From Halomonas sp. MCCC 1A13316 (GTDB lineage: Bacteria; Pseudomonadota; Gammaproteobacteria; Pseudomonadales; Halomonadaceae): a stretch of 64,000 nt of DNA. The stretch spans positions 1,922,001 through 1,986,000 of the forward strand of contig NZ_CP053382.1 of the NCBI RefSeq assembly GCF_014931605.1, read 5' to 3'. Position numbers and translations under genes: made by a program. Under the pieces are notes generated by a model that saw only the letters and a program-made list of their open reading frames with translations, was not told where the DNA came from and searched no databases. Positions 30,273 through 39,624 of this stretch are shown here, piece by piece; positions within the stretch are counted from its first letter, which is position 1; each line of letters opens with the position of its first letter.

Positions 30273-31804
30273 TGGAAACCCTCGGCTTTCTGATCGATGG
30301 CTTCGGGGTGGCTCTCGCCCCGCATAACCTGATGTTCGCCCTGTTGGGGGCCTTCCTCGGCACCCTGATCGGCGCGCTGCCGGGCTTGGGGCCGGCCAAC
30401 GGGGTGGCGATCCTGATCCCGCTGGCGTTCTCGTTGGGGCTTGCCCCGGAAACCGCCTTGATCATGCTCACGGCGGTCTATGCCGGGGCCATGTATGGCG
30501 GGCGGATCTCCTCGATCCTGTTGAATATCCCTGGTGACGAGCCGGCCATGATGACCTGCCTCGACGGCTATCCCATGGCTCAGCAGGGCAAAGCCGCCGA
30601 AGCGCTGGCGATCTCCGCCATCGCTTCCTTCATCGGCAGCCTGGTTGCCACCGTGGGCCTGATCTTGCTGGCTCCGGTGCTGGCGCGCTTCGCCCTGACC
30701 TTCGGACCGGCCGAGTATTTCGCACTGTTTTTGCTGGCGTTCGCCACCCTGGGCGGCATTACCGGCAAGAACCCCGTCAAGACGGTGGTGGCGGCCTGCC
30801 TGGGCCTGATGGTAGCTACCGTGGGCATCGACTCCACCGGCGTGCAGCGGTATACCTTTGGTACCCTGGAACTCTACGAGGGTATCGACTTCATTATCGC
30901 CATCGTCGGTCTGTTCGCTATCTCGGAGCTGCTCTTCTTCATCGAGGAGCGTGCCGGCGGAGGAAAGAAGAAGATGGTCGTCAACAAGCTCAAGCTGAGT
31001 TGGGCCGACATTCGCAACATTATGCCGTCGAGCATACGCGGCGGTATCCTCGGTTTCATCGCCGGCGTGCTGCCCGGTGCCGGGGCATCGCTGGGGAGCT
31101 TCATCGGTTACACCCTCGAGAAAAAGGTGGTGGGCAAGAAGGGCTTCTTCGGCCAGGGCGACCCCCGTGGCGTGGCCGGTCCCGAGGCGGGCAACAACGG
31201 TGCCTCGAGCGGCGCCCTGGTGCCCATGCTGACGCTGGGTGTGCCGGGTAGCGGCACCACCGCGGTGCTACTGGCGCTGTTGATCTCGCTCAACATCACT
31301 CCCGGTCCGCTGATGTTCACCCAGAATGCCGATATCGTCTGGGGCGTGATCGCGGCGCTGCTGATCGGCAACTTCCTGCTGCTGATACTCAACATTCCCT
31401 TGGTGGGCATCTTCGTCAAGCTGCTATCGGTGCCGCCGATGTACCTGCTGCCGTGCGTGACGATGATCGCCTTCGTCGGCATCTACTCGATCAGCAACAC
31501 CACCTTCGATCTCTACTTCATGGTGGCCTTCGGTATTGCCGGCTACGTGCTGCGCAAGCTCGATATCCCGCTGGTACCGGTCATTCTCGGCTTGCTGCTG
31601 GGGCCTGAGATGGAGAAGAACCTGAGCCACGCGATGGACATCTCCGACGGCGACTGGACCGTACTGTGGGGCAGCGGCCTGGCCATCGGACTGTGGGCGT
31701 TCGCCGGCGTGGGGCTGATACTGCCCTACATCGTCGGACCGATTCTGCGGCGTCGCATGAAAGTGGACGCGGCGGCGACCGCTGGCAATCCAGAAGGCGA
31801 CTGA
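30272..31804 (+). CDS. tctA: Tripartite tricarboxylate transporter large permease TctA
   Basis: 510-residue permease with about 12 membrane segments, the main transport channel of the TTT system, driven by the ion gradient. Diagnostic segments include the glycine-rich GALPGLGPANGVAILIPL, YAGAMYGGRISSILLNIPG, and the repeated FIAGVLPGAGASLGSFIGY and GPEAGNNGASSGALVPML. The start is the ATG in the TGATG overlap with tctB. The longer open frame from 30134 is out of context. Confidence 0.95.
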   Translation: METLGFLIDGFGVALAPHNLMFALLGAFLGTLIGALPGLGPANGVAILIPLAFSLGLAPETALIMLTAVYAGAMYGGRISSILLNIPGDEPAMMTCLDGYPMAQQGKAAEALAISAIASFIGSLVATVGLILLAPVLARFALTFGPAEYFALFLLAFATLGGITGKNPVKTVVAACLGLMVATVGIDSTGVQRYTFGTLELYEGIDFIIAIVGLFAISELLFFIEERAGGGKKKMVVNKLKLSWADIRNIMPSSIRGGILGFIAGVLPGAGASLGSFIGYTLEKKVVGKKGFFGQGDPRGVAGPEAGNNGASSGALVPMLTLGVPGSGTTAVLLALLISLNITPGPLMFTQNADIVWGVIAALLIGNFLLLILNIPLVGIFVKLLSVPPMYLLPCVTMIAFVGIYSISNTTFDLYFMVAFGIAGYVLRKLDIPLVPVILGLLLGPEMEKNLSHAMDISDGDWTVLWGSGLAIGLWAFAGVGLILPYIVGPILRRRMKVDAAATAGNPEGD

Positions 31805-31959
31805 TCCGGGAGTTGCCAGTCCCTCCATCGGGGGCGCCGAGCGATCGGCGCCCCCGATGCGTTATAAGGAGAACGCCAAGGCCGTGCAGTCAGGGAGTCG
31901 TGCCGTTGCTGCGTGGTGCGGCTGCACCGGCTACTGCACCCCGGCGGTGCGTCGTAAGC

Positions 31960-32293
31960 GTGAAACTGCTTCGTTATACCGTTAACTTATTCGGCAACTA
32001 CCTGAGCTATGCGCTGTTGGCGGTGGCGGTAGATCTGGTGTGGGGGTACCTCGATATTCTCTGACTGGGTCATGGCGCCTTCTTCGCCCTGTGTGGCTAC
32101 GTCATAGGGCATGTATTTGATGTGATATATCCGGCGATTCGCCGGATATGGCAATCGGGAACTGCCGGAGTTCATGGCCTTTTTCAATTTCAGCAGTTCG
32201 GCTGGCGGGTTTCTCATCCAGCGCGATAACCGTATCGTGCGCGCCCTGGGCGTAGCGATCGCGACAGCGGGGGCTCTATTCGCCTTTGGCTGA
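31960..32293 (+). pseudogene. Decayed fragment of a urea ABC permease gene (urtC-like)
   Basis: A GTG-initiated frame encodes YLSYALLAVAVDLVWGYLDIL, then an in-frame TGA (32062) replaces the serine expected in LSLGHGAFFAL. LGHGAFFALCGYVIGH continues in the same frame. After a frameshift, GNRELPEFMAFFNF follows in another frame up to a stop at 32291. These pieces match in order the N-terminal part of UrtC, a urea ABC transporter permease. The rest of the gene and the other urt genes are absent. This is the remnant of a lost or displaced urea transporter. The first 155 bases of this spacer show no feature. Confidence 0.75.
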
Positions 32294-32405
32294 GGCAGCG
32301 CGACCGATGACACGCCCGGCCTGGCTGGGCGTGTGGCATTATTGACGCATTAGCTGAGGTTGACAGACAACACGTCGCCACCCAGCTTGAAAGGAGCCAA
32401 CAAGA

Positions 32406-32636
32406 ATGGGAGAGCGCATGGACACGCTACTGCTGGCGGTAAAAATCCTCGTCACACTGCTGGTCGCGATTCTTTTCGTGCAGAACATCGCATTGGTCGA
32501 GGTGCGCTTCCTGGTTTGGAGTACGGAACTGCCGTTGGCGCTGCTGTTGCTGGTGATCTATGTGCTGGGCATGATCAGTGGCAAGGCTCTGTTTCATCTC
32601 CTGAACCGCCTGCGCAACCGTCGCTCCCGTCACTGA
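32406..32636 (+). CDS. LapA-domain small membrane protein
   Basis: 76-residue inner-membrane protein with two hydrophobic helices (about 9-30 and 42-64) separated by the family motif VEVRFLVWSTELPLALLLL. It ends in a basic tail. It corresponds to LapA/DUF1049 proteins, which in E. coli partner with LapB in lipopolysaccharide control; here no lapB is adjacent. AAAGGAG precedes the ATG at 32406; a second ATG at 32418 is also possible. Confidence 0.82.
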   Translation: MGERMDTLLLAVKILVTLLVAILFVQNIALVEVRFLVWSTELPLALLLLVIYVLGMISGKALFHLLNRLRNRRSRH

Positions 32637-32643
32637 GGCCGGA

Positions 32644-33567
32644 TCACTCCACATGGGTTACCGCTTCGTGCCGCGGGTCGACGTACCAGGGCAGGCCGCG
32701 GCGGGCGTTGTATTCGAGTTCGGCGATCACCTGGGCACCGAGCAGCACGATCATGGCACCGACTTCCAGCGTCAGCAGGACCACGATCAGCGTGGCCAGC
32801 GAACCGTAGACCACGTTTACCAGCGACACATTGAGAAAGTAGAACATCAGCAGGAAACGCACGCCTTCCCACAGCAACGCCGCGACGAAACCGCCTATGA
32901 GTGCTCTCTTCAACGCGATCTTGACGACTGGCAGTACCTTATAGATTGCACTGAAGAGCAGGAAGACACCGATGAAGCTGAACAGGTTGAGGAGTGGTTC
33001 GGAGAGGCCTGCCAGGGGCATGTCGCGTCCGGCTACGACTTGCCACAGGGCACCGATCGCCTCGGCCAGGGCCACCATGAGGGTGAGTGCCAGCAATCCT
33101 GCGCCCAGCACCAGCATGAATAGATAGGGGAGCAACACGGAGACCCAGATCCTGCGCTTGGGATGGGCCTCGGGAGTGTGGAAGATGATCGCCAAGGCAT
33201 CTTCCAGCATGCGAAAGACGAAGGAACTGAAGATCAGCAACGTGAGTATGCCGAACAACCCGATCACATCGCGTGAGGAGAGCAGTGTGCGCACGGCTTC
33301 CATCAAGCCCTCGGCATGGGCGGGAGCGAGGTGTGTGACCTGAATGGAGAGTACCTCCAGCAGCACTGCCTCGTCGACGACCTGAGTCAGCAACACGCCC
33401 AGCAGGGCGAACAGCGGCACGATGGAGAGCAGAATGTTGTAGCCGACGCCACCGGCGAGCAGAATGCCGCGATTGCGCAGGAAGGCAGACAGGACTCGCC
33501 ACAGGAAAGCGCCAACTCGCGGGATCAGCACGAACATCGCCCGCTGCGACCTGTGGTCTCGAGACAT
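32644..33567 (-). CDS. YihY/UPF0761 family inner-membrane protein
   Basis: 307-residue membrane protein of the YihY (BrkB-like) family, with about six helices. The family signature near the N-terminus is present (LLAGGVGYNILLSIVPLFALLGVLL), as are FRMLEDALAIIFHTPE and a C-terminal LEVGAMIVLLGAQVIAELEY. The function is unknown; it has been proposed as a transporter and wrongly as a ribonuclease. The start MSRDHRSQRAM has AAGGAG 11 bases upstream. Its 3' end faces the LapA-like gene. Confidence 0.85.
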   Translation of the reverse strand: MSRDHRSQRAMFVLIPRVGAFLWRVLSAFLRNRGILLAGGVGYNILLSIVPLFALLGVLLTQVVDEAVLLEVLSIQVTHLAPAHAEGLMEAVRTLLSSRDVIGLFGILTLLIFSSFVFRMLEDALAIIFHTPEAHPKRRIWVSVLLPYLFMLVLGAGLLALTLMVALAEAIGALWQVVAGRDMPLAGLSEPLLNLFSFIGVFLLFSAIYKVLPVVKIALKRALIGGFVAALLWEGVRFLLMFYFLNVSLVNVVYGSLATLIVVLLTLEVGAMIVLLGAQVIAELEYNARRGLPWYVDPRHEAVTHVE

Positions 33568-33742
33568 GGTAAGGGTCACTCCTTGTGCCGTTTTGAGGTT
33601 CCTGTTGATCAAGGTATTCGTGCCGGCCGGCGGCTACAAGCCTGTCACGACGCTGGATGCTTCGTGCAGGTCCGCTACACTGGGGCTGACGGTGCCTGGT
33701 GTGCCGGGTCGAACTTCCGAACTGAACAGCAAGGAGAGCTGT

Positions 33743-33817
33743 ATGCGCAATATCATCTATATCATTGGCTTGATCGTGGTGGTGCTGTTTATCCTGTCAA
33801 TGCTGGGGTTGCGTTAA
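33743..33817 (+). CDS. 24-residue single-pass membrane peptide
   Basis: MRNIIYIIGLIVVVLFILSM followed by LGLR: an entire small protein made of one hydrophobic helix with an RN N-cap and a terminal arginine. AAGGAG (33731-33736) lies six bases before the ATG, an optimal ribosome-binding site. The peptide ends at TAA, 72 bp before the next gene. I recall similar hypothetical peptides in other gammaproteobacteria, which suggests conservation, but I cannot verify that here. The function is unknown. Confidence 0.6.
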   Translation: MRNIIYIIGLIVVVLFILSMLGLR

Positions 33818-33888
33818 CCCACGTAGTGCTTTCCGAACCAGCGTTCGCTGGACGTGTGTCCCGCCAGCGGGACTTGGGGAGGCAGGAC

Positions 33889-34488
33889 ATGGACAATCGA
33901 TGCTGCCGGTTACGCTGGCTGGGAGCCGGGTCGAGTGTGCTTCTGCTGGCTGGCTGTGTTAGCCATGTCGTGCCTCCCGAACCTGATTCGCTCACTAGGC
34001 CTGTCGCTGTCTATCTGCTTGATCATGGTCGTCACTCCAGCTTGGTGTTGCCACGCGAGGAAGGAGGCGTGGTGCGCTACAGCTACGGCGAATGGCGCTG
34101 GTACGTAGAGGGACGCCGCCATCTACCGGCAGGAGCCATGGCCATGCTATGGCCCACCAAGTCAGGACTGGGGCGAGGCGTGTATCCCGGCATCGACTCA
34201 CTCGAGCAGTTTCATCGGCTGGCACCGGAGGGGCTGACCGATGTCTACCCGTTCCAGGTCGAGGCGGGGCGCGTCCTGGCCCTGCGGCGACGTCTCGATA
34301 GGTACTTCGAACGAGCCGATGTCGAGCCGGTTCCGAGCGACGAGTTCGGGCTCGAGTTCATCCCTTATCCACGAGCGTATTCCATCATTCACCAGTCGAA
34401 TCTGGTCGTGGCACGCTGGTTGCGCTCATTGGGTGTCGAAATACATGGCTCACCCTGGTTTTCTCATTGGCGAGTTGCCACGGGTTGA
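33889..34488 (+). CDS. DUF2459-like lipoprotein
   Basis: 199-residue lipoprotein. The signal ends in a lipobox LLLAGC (Cys at about residue 24). The mature part begins with VYLLDHGRHSSLVLP, contains RYSYGEWRWYVEGRRH, and continues with a YPFQVEAGRVLALRRRLD segment, resembling the DUF2459 (TIGR02117) family of unknown function. GGGGAGG precedes the ATG at 33889; longer frames upstream are shadows. No partner genes are evident. Confidence 0.68.
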   Translation: MDNRCCRLRWLGAGSSVLLLAGCVSHVVPPEPDSLTRPVAVYLLDHGRHSSLVLPREEGGVVRYSYGEWRWYVEGRRHLPAGAMAMLWPTKSGLGRGVYPGIDSLEQFHRLAPEGLTDVYPFQVEAGRVLALRRRLDRYFERADVEPVPSDEFGLEFIPYPRAYSIIHQSNLVVARWLRSLGVEIHGSPWFSHWRVATG

Positions 34489-34629
34489 GCGAGATAGCTC
34501 CCATTTCGCTGCATTGTGCGCGGCTGAGCCAAAGGGCTGGCGCTTTCTTTCGCCCGCAGGTATGGCTATGTATGCTGAAGAACGAGCGGTAAAAGAAAAC
34601 TGAAAAGGACCATCTGGAGGGTCTAGCCC

Positions 34630-35922
34630 ATGTCGGAGACACCCGAAAGCCCACTCTACAAGGATAAACGCGTCCTGGCCCTGGTGGCCGTGGCTGTGCT
34701 CGCTATCATCTGGGCAATCTTTGCTCATAACAGCGCCGGTGACCACCGCGACCGCAGCGAGGCGCTCGAAGAACAACTGGCTGCGATCGAAGGTGAGCAC
34801 CAGGATCTGCTCGCGGAACTCAATGAACGCAACCAGGCCGGTGAAGATATCGAGTCGATGGAGGCACGCCTGGCCGAACTCGAAGAGGAGCGGCAATCGA
34901 TCGAAGCGGCCCTGCATGACGAACAGCAAGCGGCTCGTAGCGAGATAGAGCGTCTCGAGGGTGAGGCACAGCAGGCCGAGGAGCGTCTCAGCCAGCTGCA
35001 GGAGCAGCAGTCCTCGCTGGAGAGCGATCTCGAGGCGCGCCGCAATGAGCAGACCGAGATCGAGGAGACCGTAACGGCGCTGCGCGAAGAGTACCAGCAA
35101 GTGGACCAAGCCCGTGTCGAAGCGGAGGAGGCGCGACAGTCGGCGGAGCAGGCACGCCAGGAAGCCGAATCCGCGCGTCAGACCCTCGAGGAGGAACGTC
35201 AGCAGGCCGAAGAGGCGCGCCAGCAAGCCGAAGCGGAACGCGAGCGGGTTCAGTCGGAACTGAGCGACCTGCGCGAGAAGGCGGACGCCGCCGAGGAGCG
35301 CCTGAATTCCTTGAACGCAGCAATCGACGAACGCGAACAGACCCTTGAAGCACTCGAGAACGACATCGAGGCGATGGAAACCTTGCGCAGCGAGATCGAG
35401 AGCGAAATGGGTACCCTTCGCGATCAGCGTGACAGTGCCATGACCGAGCTGGAGTCGATCCGTCAGGAGCGTGACGAGGTAACCAATGCCATCGACGCGG
35501 GGCGCGACGAACTGCGCCAGGTCGAAGAGCAAGTCGAGCGTCGTCGGCAGCAGCTGCAGCGTCTCGAAGCACAGCTCGCCGAATGGCGGGACACCCTGTC
35601 CGAGCTGGAGCTGGATAGCGCGGAAGGGGGCAACACAAGTCAGGGCCAGACCCAGGAGCAGCAAGGCCAGGCCCGGGAGCAGCAAGGCCAGGCCCGGGAG
35701 CAGCAAGGCCAGGCCCAGGAGCAGCAGGGCCAGGCCCGGGAGCAGCAAGGCCAGGCCCGGGAGCAGCAAGGCCAGGCCCAGGAGCAGCAGGGCCAGGCCC
35801 AGGAGCAGCAGGGCCAGGCCCAGGAGCAGCAGCGTTCCCAGCCGCAGAATGGGGGGCAGGCCCAGGAGAGCGATGCGGAAAACGAGGAGGCCGAGGGGCG
35901 CGCAGCGGCCGAGGAGAGCTGA
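34630..35922 (+). CDS. Membrane-anchored coiled-coil protein with C-terminal Q-rich heptapeptide repeats
   Basis: 430-residue protein. A single transmembrane helix near residues 16-33 (LALVAVAVLAIIWAIFA) is followed by about 300 residues of continuous coiled coil rich in Glu, Gln, Arg and Ala. Nine copies of a seven-residue repeat, GQ(A/T)(Q/R)EQQ, occupy 339-401, and the C-terminus is acidic. No catalytic motif is seen. The layout suggests a periplasmic or cytoplasmic tether or scaffold. The long minus-strand frame over the same bases is a mirror of the repeat, not a gene. The next gene on the strand is mrp, 135 bp away. Confidence 0.72.
   Translation: MSETPESPLYKDKRVLALVAVAVLAIIWAIFAHNSAGDHRDRSEALEEQLAAIEGEHQDLLAELNERNQAGEDIESMEARLAELEEERQSIEAALHDEQQAARSEIERLEGEAQQAEERLSQLQEQQSSLESDLEARRNEQTEIEETVTALREEYQQVDQARVEAEEARQSAEQARQEAESARQTLEEERQQAEEARQQAEAERERVQSELSDLREKADAAEERLNSLNAAIDEREQTLEALENDIEAMETLRSEIESEMGTLRDQRDSAMTELESIRQERDEVTNAIDAGRDELRQVEEQVERRRQQLQRLEAQLAEWRDTLSELELDSAEGGNTSQGQTQEQQGQAREQQGQAREQQGQAQEQQGQAREQQGQAREQQGQAQEQQGQAQEQQGQAQEQQRSQPQNGGQAQESDAENEEAEGRAAAEES
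35644..35832 (+). repeat. Nine-copy 21-bp minisatellite inside a gene
   Basis: Nine in-frame copies of a 21-base unit (GGCCAGGCCCAGGAGCAGCA plus one base) encode GQAQEQQ or GQAREQQ. The units are nearly identical at the DNA level, differing mainly at CAG/CGG and CAA/CAG. Copy number probably varies between strains by slippage. Confidence 0.92.
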
Positions 35923-36057
35923 ATTGGCAAGGTTCATGTCGGCGGCGGGCTTCGGCCCGTCGCAGACCATTCCGGCCATCAGGAAACGGCGCGCTATACT
36001 GCGCTCGTTCAAGCTACCCTAGAGTAACGCGACAATTCTCAGCACAAGGAGCGGAAT

Positions 36058-36864
36058 GTGATCGAAGGGGTCAAGCATATCGTGGCGGTGGCCTCCGGCA
36101 AGGGCGGGGTCGGCAAGTCCACGGTGACCGTCAACCTGGCGTTGGCCATGGCGGCCGAGGGCTATCGTGTGGGCATACTCGATGCCGACATTCATGGCCC
36201 CAGCCAGGCTCAGATGTTGGGTGTGCCGGAAGGCGTAAGACCCCAGCAGGCCGGTGAGAACAAGTTTCGGCCGCTGGAAATGCATGGCTTGCAGGCCATG
36301 TCGATGGCCTTCATGGTCGACACGCGCGAGCCCATGGTGTGGCGCGGGCCGATGGTCGCGGGTGCCTTCCAGCAGCTGCTAACCCAGACGGCATGGCAGG
36401 ATCTCGACGTGCTTTTCATCGACATGCCTCCAGGCACCGGTGACATTCAGCTGACCCTGGCGCAGAAGGTGCCGGTGGACGGTGCGGTGATAGTCACCAC
36501 GCCGCAGGACATCGCGCTGCTCGATGCCCGCAAGGGTATCGAGATGTTTCGCAAGGTGAACGTGCCGGTGCTGGGCGTGGTGGAAAACATGAGCTTGCAC
36601 GTATGCTCCAATTGCGGCCAGGCCGAGCCGATCTTCGGCGAAGGTGGCGGCGAACGGATTGCCGAGGAGTACGATACGCGCGTGCTGGGCCGGCTGCCGT
36701 TGGCACTGTCAATCCGCGAGCAGGTGGACGGAGGGCGGCCAACGGTGGTCGCCGAGCCGGAGGGAGAGGTGACCGGTACTTTCCGCGCCATGGCGCGGCA
36801 GATTGCCGAAGAACTCGAGGGCCAGGAGTCAGGCGAAGGACCGAGCATCAGCTTCAGCGATTGA
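36058..36864 (+). CDS. mrp: Mrp/ApbC family iron-sulfur cluster carrier ATPase
   Basis: 268-residue P-loop ATPase that carries and transfers [4Fe-4S] clusters. The deviant Walker A is ASGKGGVGKST (about 12-22), the switch region is DADIHGPSQAQML, Walker B is FIDMPPGTGD, and the cluster-binding CSNC motif (CxxC) is near residue 183. It lacks the N-terminal DUF59 domain of longer Mrp proteins. The start is GTG at 36058 after AAGGAG; the overlapping ATG at 36056 leads straight to a stop. A strong terminator follows the gene. Confidence 0.94.
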   Translation: MIEGVKHIVAVASGKGGVGKSTVTVNLALAMAAEGYRVGILDADIHGPSQAQMLGVPEGVRPQQAGENKFRPLEMHGLQAMSMAFMVDTREPMVWRGPMVAGAFQQLLTQTAWQDLDVLFIDMPPGTGDIQLTLAQKVPVDGAVIVTTPQDIALLDARKGIEMFRKVNVPVLGVVENMSLHVCSNCGQAEPIFGEGGGERIAEEYDTRVLGRLPLALSIREQVDGGRPTVVAEPEGEVTGTFRAMARQIAEELEGQESGEGPSISFSD

Positions 36865-36896
36865 ACCATTGCGCGGGGCCAGTGACGCCCGCCACG

Positions 36897-36930
36897 AGGG
36901 CCGCTATGATAGCGGCCCTACTTGTTTTTT
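36897..36930 (+). terminator. Rho-independent terminator after mrp
   Basis: AGGGCCGCTA and TAGCGGCCCT form a perfect 10-bp stem with a TGA loop, followed by ACTTGTTTTTT. It sits between mrp and dcd. Confidence 0.85.
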
Positions 36931-36954
36931 CGGCACATCATTTCAGGACGTCCC

Positions 36955-37521
36955 ATGAGCATCAAGCCCGACAGTTGGATCCGCCGCATGGCCGAGCGGG
37001 AAGGTATGATCGAACCCTTCGAAGCCGACCAAGTGCGTTACGTGAACGATCAGCGGGTGATCTCCTACGGGACCTCCAGCTACGGCTACGATGTCCGCTG
37101 CGCCGATGAGTTCAAGGTGTTCACCAACATTCACTCCGCGGTGGTCGACCCCAAGGCGTTCGACGAGAAGAGCTTCGTTGATATCAAGGGTGACATCTGC
37201 GTCATTCCACCGAACTCCTTTGCCTTGGCGCGCACCGTGGAATACTTCCGCATTCCGCGCAGCGTGCTGACCATCTGCCTTGGCAAGTCGACCTACGCTC
37301 GCTGCGGTATCATCGTCAACGTCACGCCGTTGGAGCCGGAGTGGGAGGGGCACGTGACCCTGGAGTTCTCCAACACTACCAACCTGCCGGCCAAGATCTA
37401 CGCCAACGAAGGCGTGGCGCAGATGCTTTTCCTGGAGTCGGATGAGGTCTGCGACACTTCCTACAAGGATCGCGGCGGCAAGTATATGGGGCAGAGGGGG
37501 GTCACCTTGCCCCGTACCTGA
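36955..37521 (+). CDS. dcd: dCTP deaminase
   Basis: Homotrimeric enzyme that deaminates dCTP to dUTP, the source of most dTTP in gammaproteobacteria. 188 residues, normal length. Landmarks are [17 protein letters not shown] near the N-terminus, the catalytic segment [24 protein letters not shown] with its glutamate, and the C-terminal [17 protein letters not shown]. The start [14 protein letters not shown] is chosen over an ATG 33 bases upstream. The mrp-dcd order is common in gammaproteobacteria. Confidence 0.97.
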   Translation: MSIKPDSWIRRMAEREGMIEPFEADQVRYVNDQRVISYGTSSYGYDVRCADEFKVFTNIHSAVVDPKAFDEKSFVDIKGDICVIPPNSFALARTVEYFRIPRSVLTICLGKSTYARCGIIVNVTPLEPEWEGHVTLEFSNTTNLPAKIYANEGVAQMLFLESDEVCDTSYKDRGGKYMGQRGVTLPRT

Positions 37522-37577
37522 GAGAAAGCGCCGATTTATTGCTGCGCTCGACATCCTGACCGCCGGCGGTGCTCAAA

Positions 37578-37605
37578 ATCCTCATGTAGCAGGCTACACT
37601 CCGGT
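37578..37605. repeat. Short hairpin motif related to the one at 21196
   Basis: TCCTCA, then TGTAG-CAGG-CTACA as a small hairpin, then CTCCGG. The same frame of conserved flanks around a small palindrome occurs in the 21128-21366 spacer. It lies between the convergent dcd and purN genes and is followed by GTTTTTGCG. Confidence 0.4.
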
Positions 37606-37665
37606 TTTTGCGCTCCGGCGGCAATCAGCCTGTCATCGCTCGCGACATTAATCGCCAGCTTTCAA

Positions 37666-38394
37666 CTATTCCTCGTCGAGCTCTTCGGCGGCGTCGGCGT
37701 GTGACATTCGCATGCCTTGTGGGGGAAGCGGCATGCCGTCGAATGTGGCAATTTCTCCCTCGAGACGCAGACGCCCCTCCAGGAACCACTTGACGGCGAT
37801 GGGGTAGATCAGGTGCTCGCGGGCGTGCACTTTCTCCTTGAGGCTGGCTTCGGTTTCGCCATCGCTCACCTCCACTACGGCCTGGATCGCCACTGGACCG
37901 CCGTCGAGTTCCTCGGTGACGAAGTGTACGCTGCAGCCATGCTCGGCCACGCCATCTGCCAACGCCTTGGCGTGGGTATTGAGGCCACGATAGGCGGGTA
38001 GCAGGGAGGGGTGTATGTTGAGCATGCGGCCGTGGAAGCGTTGCACGAAGCGTGAGCTGAGGATGCGCATGAAACCGGCGAGCACCACGAGGTCGGGCTC
38101 GTGGCGTTCGATCACCTTGATCAGTGCGCCGTCGTAGGCCTCACGGCTGTCGTACTCGCCGTGGGGCAGCACTACCGCATCAATGCCGGCATCTCGCGCG
38201 CGCTGCAAGCCGTAAGCATCCGCCACGTTGGAGATCACCGCAACGATCTCGCCGCCTAGCCGTTCGTGGGTCTGCTCGTCGATCAGCGCCTGCAGGTTGC
38301 TGCCGTTGCCGGAGATCAGTACCACCACCCGGCGCGCGACGTTTGGCTCGGGGGTGAAGCCGTTGAGGGTGTCGCTGACGGATGACTCGCTCAT
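37666..38394 (-). CDS. purN: Phosphoribosylglycinamide formyltransferase (GAR transformylase 1)
   Basis: Transfers a formyl group from 10-formyltetrahydrofolate to GAR, the third step of purine synthesis. 242 residues with a slightly extended N-terminus. The phosphate-binding [10 protein letters not shown], the folate-site LAGFMRILS, and the catalytic [13 protein letters not shown] (with Asn and His) and [15 protein letters not shown] (with Asp) are all present. The start overlaps the end of purM by 4 bp, the usual purMN operon. Confidence 0.96.
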   Translation of the reverse strand: MSESSVSDTLNGFTPEPNVARRVVVLISGNGSNLQALIDEQTHERLGGEIVAVISNVADAYGLQRARDAGIDAVVLPHGEYDSREAYDGALIKVIERHEPDLVVLAGFMRILSSRFVQRFHGRMLNIHPSLLPAYRGLNTHAKALADGVAEHGCSVHFVTEELDGGPVAIQAVVEVSDGETEASLKEKVHAREHLIYPIAVKWFLEGRLRLEGEIATFDGMPLPPQGMRMSHADAAEELDEE

Positions 38395-39467
38395 GCCTCG
38401 AGGTTCTCCAGTTGCACCGCTTCCTCGTCTTCGCCGCGTGCAACGATATCGCCGATGCGATAGACCGTTTCGCCCTGTGCCTGCAGGTGAGCGCGGGCCT
38501 GGTCGGCCTGGTCGGCAGGCACGGCGACGACCATGCCGATGCCGCAGTTCAGCACGCGATACATTTCGTGCTCGGCCACGTTGCCCTGCTCCTGCAGCCA
38601 GTCGAACAGCGCCGGACGGGACCAGCTCTTTGCATCGATGCGGGCAGCGAGCGTTTTCGGCAACACCCGAGGCACGTTTTCCAGCAGCCCGCCACCGGTA
38701 ATATGTGACAGGGCATGCACCGCGACACCGCTCTCCTTGATCAAGGACAGCAGCGGCTTGACGTAGATGCGCGTGGGTGCGAGCAGGGCATCGCCGAGGG
38801 GCTGGCCGTCGATGGCGGTATCCAGCGAAGCGCCGCTGACCTCGAGGATCTTGCGGATCAGCGAGTAACCGTTGGAGTGTGCCCCGGTGGAGGCGATGCC
38901 CAGCAGCACGTCGCCTTCACCGACCTTGCTGCCGTCGAGGATTTCTGACTTCTCCACCACGCCTACGCAGAAGCCGGCCAGGTCATAGTCGCTGCCCTCG
39001 TACATGCCGGGCATTTCGGCGGTTTCACCGCCGACCAGCGCGCAGCCGGCCCGCTCGCAGCCTTCACCGATTCCGGCCACCACGTCGGCGGCAATGTCCA
39101 CATCGAGCTTGCCCGTGGCATAGTAGTCGAGAAAGAACAACGGTTCGGCGCCGGCGACGACCAGGTCGTTGACGCACATGGCGACCAGGTCGATGCCGAT
39201 GGTGTCATGACGACCCAGATCCATGGCCAGGCGCAGCTTGGTGCCCACGCCGTCGGTGCCGGAGACCAGTACCGGTTCGCGGTAGCCTGATGGCAGCTGG
39301 CACAGGGCGCCGAAGCCACCCAGTCCACCCATCACCTCGGGGCGCATGGTACGCTTCGCGACGCCCTTGATGCGATCGACCAGGGCATTGCCGGCATCGA
39401 TGTCAACACCGGCATCCTTGTAGCTCAGCGAAGCCTTGGCATTGTCGGGAGAGGTGGAATCGGTCAT
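38391..39467 (-). CDS. purM: Phosphoribosylformylglycinamidine cyclo-ligase (AIR synthetase)
   Basis: ATP-dependent ring closure of FGAM to AIR, the fifth step of purine synthesis. 358 residues. Landmarks include [20 protein letters not shown], the ATP-site [32 protein letters not shown], and [13 protein letters not shown]. The start [13 protein letters not shown] fits the family; the frame is open for 90 more codons upstream over the divergent gene's leader, which I reject. It is divergent from the PerM-type gene. Confidence 0.96.
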   Translation of the reverse strand: MTDSTSPDNAKASLSYKDAGVDIDAGNALVDRIKGVAKRTMRPEVMGGLGGFGALCQLPSGYREPVLVSGTDGVGTKLRLAMDLGRHDTIGIDLVAMCVNDLVVAGAEPLFFLDYYATGKLDVDIAADVVAGIGEGCERAGCALVGGETAEMPGMYEGSDYDLAGFCVGVVEKSEILDGSKVGEGDVLLGIASTGAHSNGYSLIRKILEVSGASLDTAIDGQPLGDALLAPTRIYVKPLLSLIKESGVAVHALSHITGGGLLENVPRVLPKTLAARIDAKSWSRPALFDWLQEQGNVAEHEMYRVLNCGIGMVVAVPADQADQARAHLQAQGETVYRIGDIVARGEDEEAVQLENLEA

Positions 39468-39624
39468 GGCCTGTCCTGTAGGAAGAAACGCAGTGAGTGG
39501 TTTGTTGGCTGTCGCCAGGCAACGCGTCGCCTGATGGGCGCAGCAGTGGGCAAGATTGGGCCGGAATTGTAGCATCACGAAACACGGCTCGCATCGCCGT
39601 GGACTACTAACGCAGGGAGGTGTG

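Noticed and set aside
35644..35832. CRISPR-like array
   Set aside because: The units are contiguous with no spacers, stay in frame and encode a heptapeptide, so it is a coding minisatellite.
34450..36012. 520-residue minus-strand frame rich in Leu and Ala
   Set aside because: It is the antisense reading of the coiled-coil gene and its 21-bp repeats, with no family match and no ribosome-binding site.
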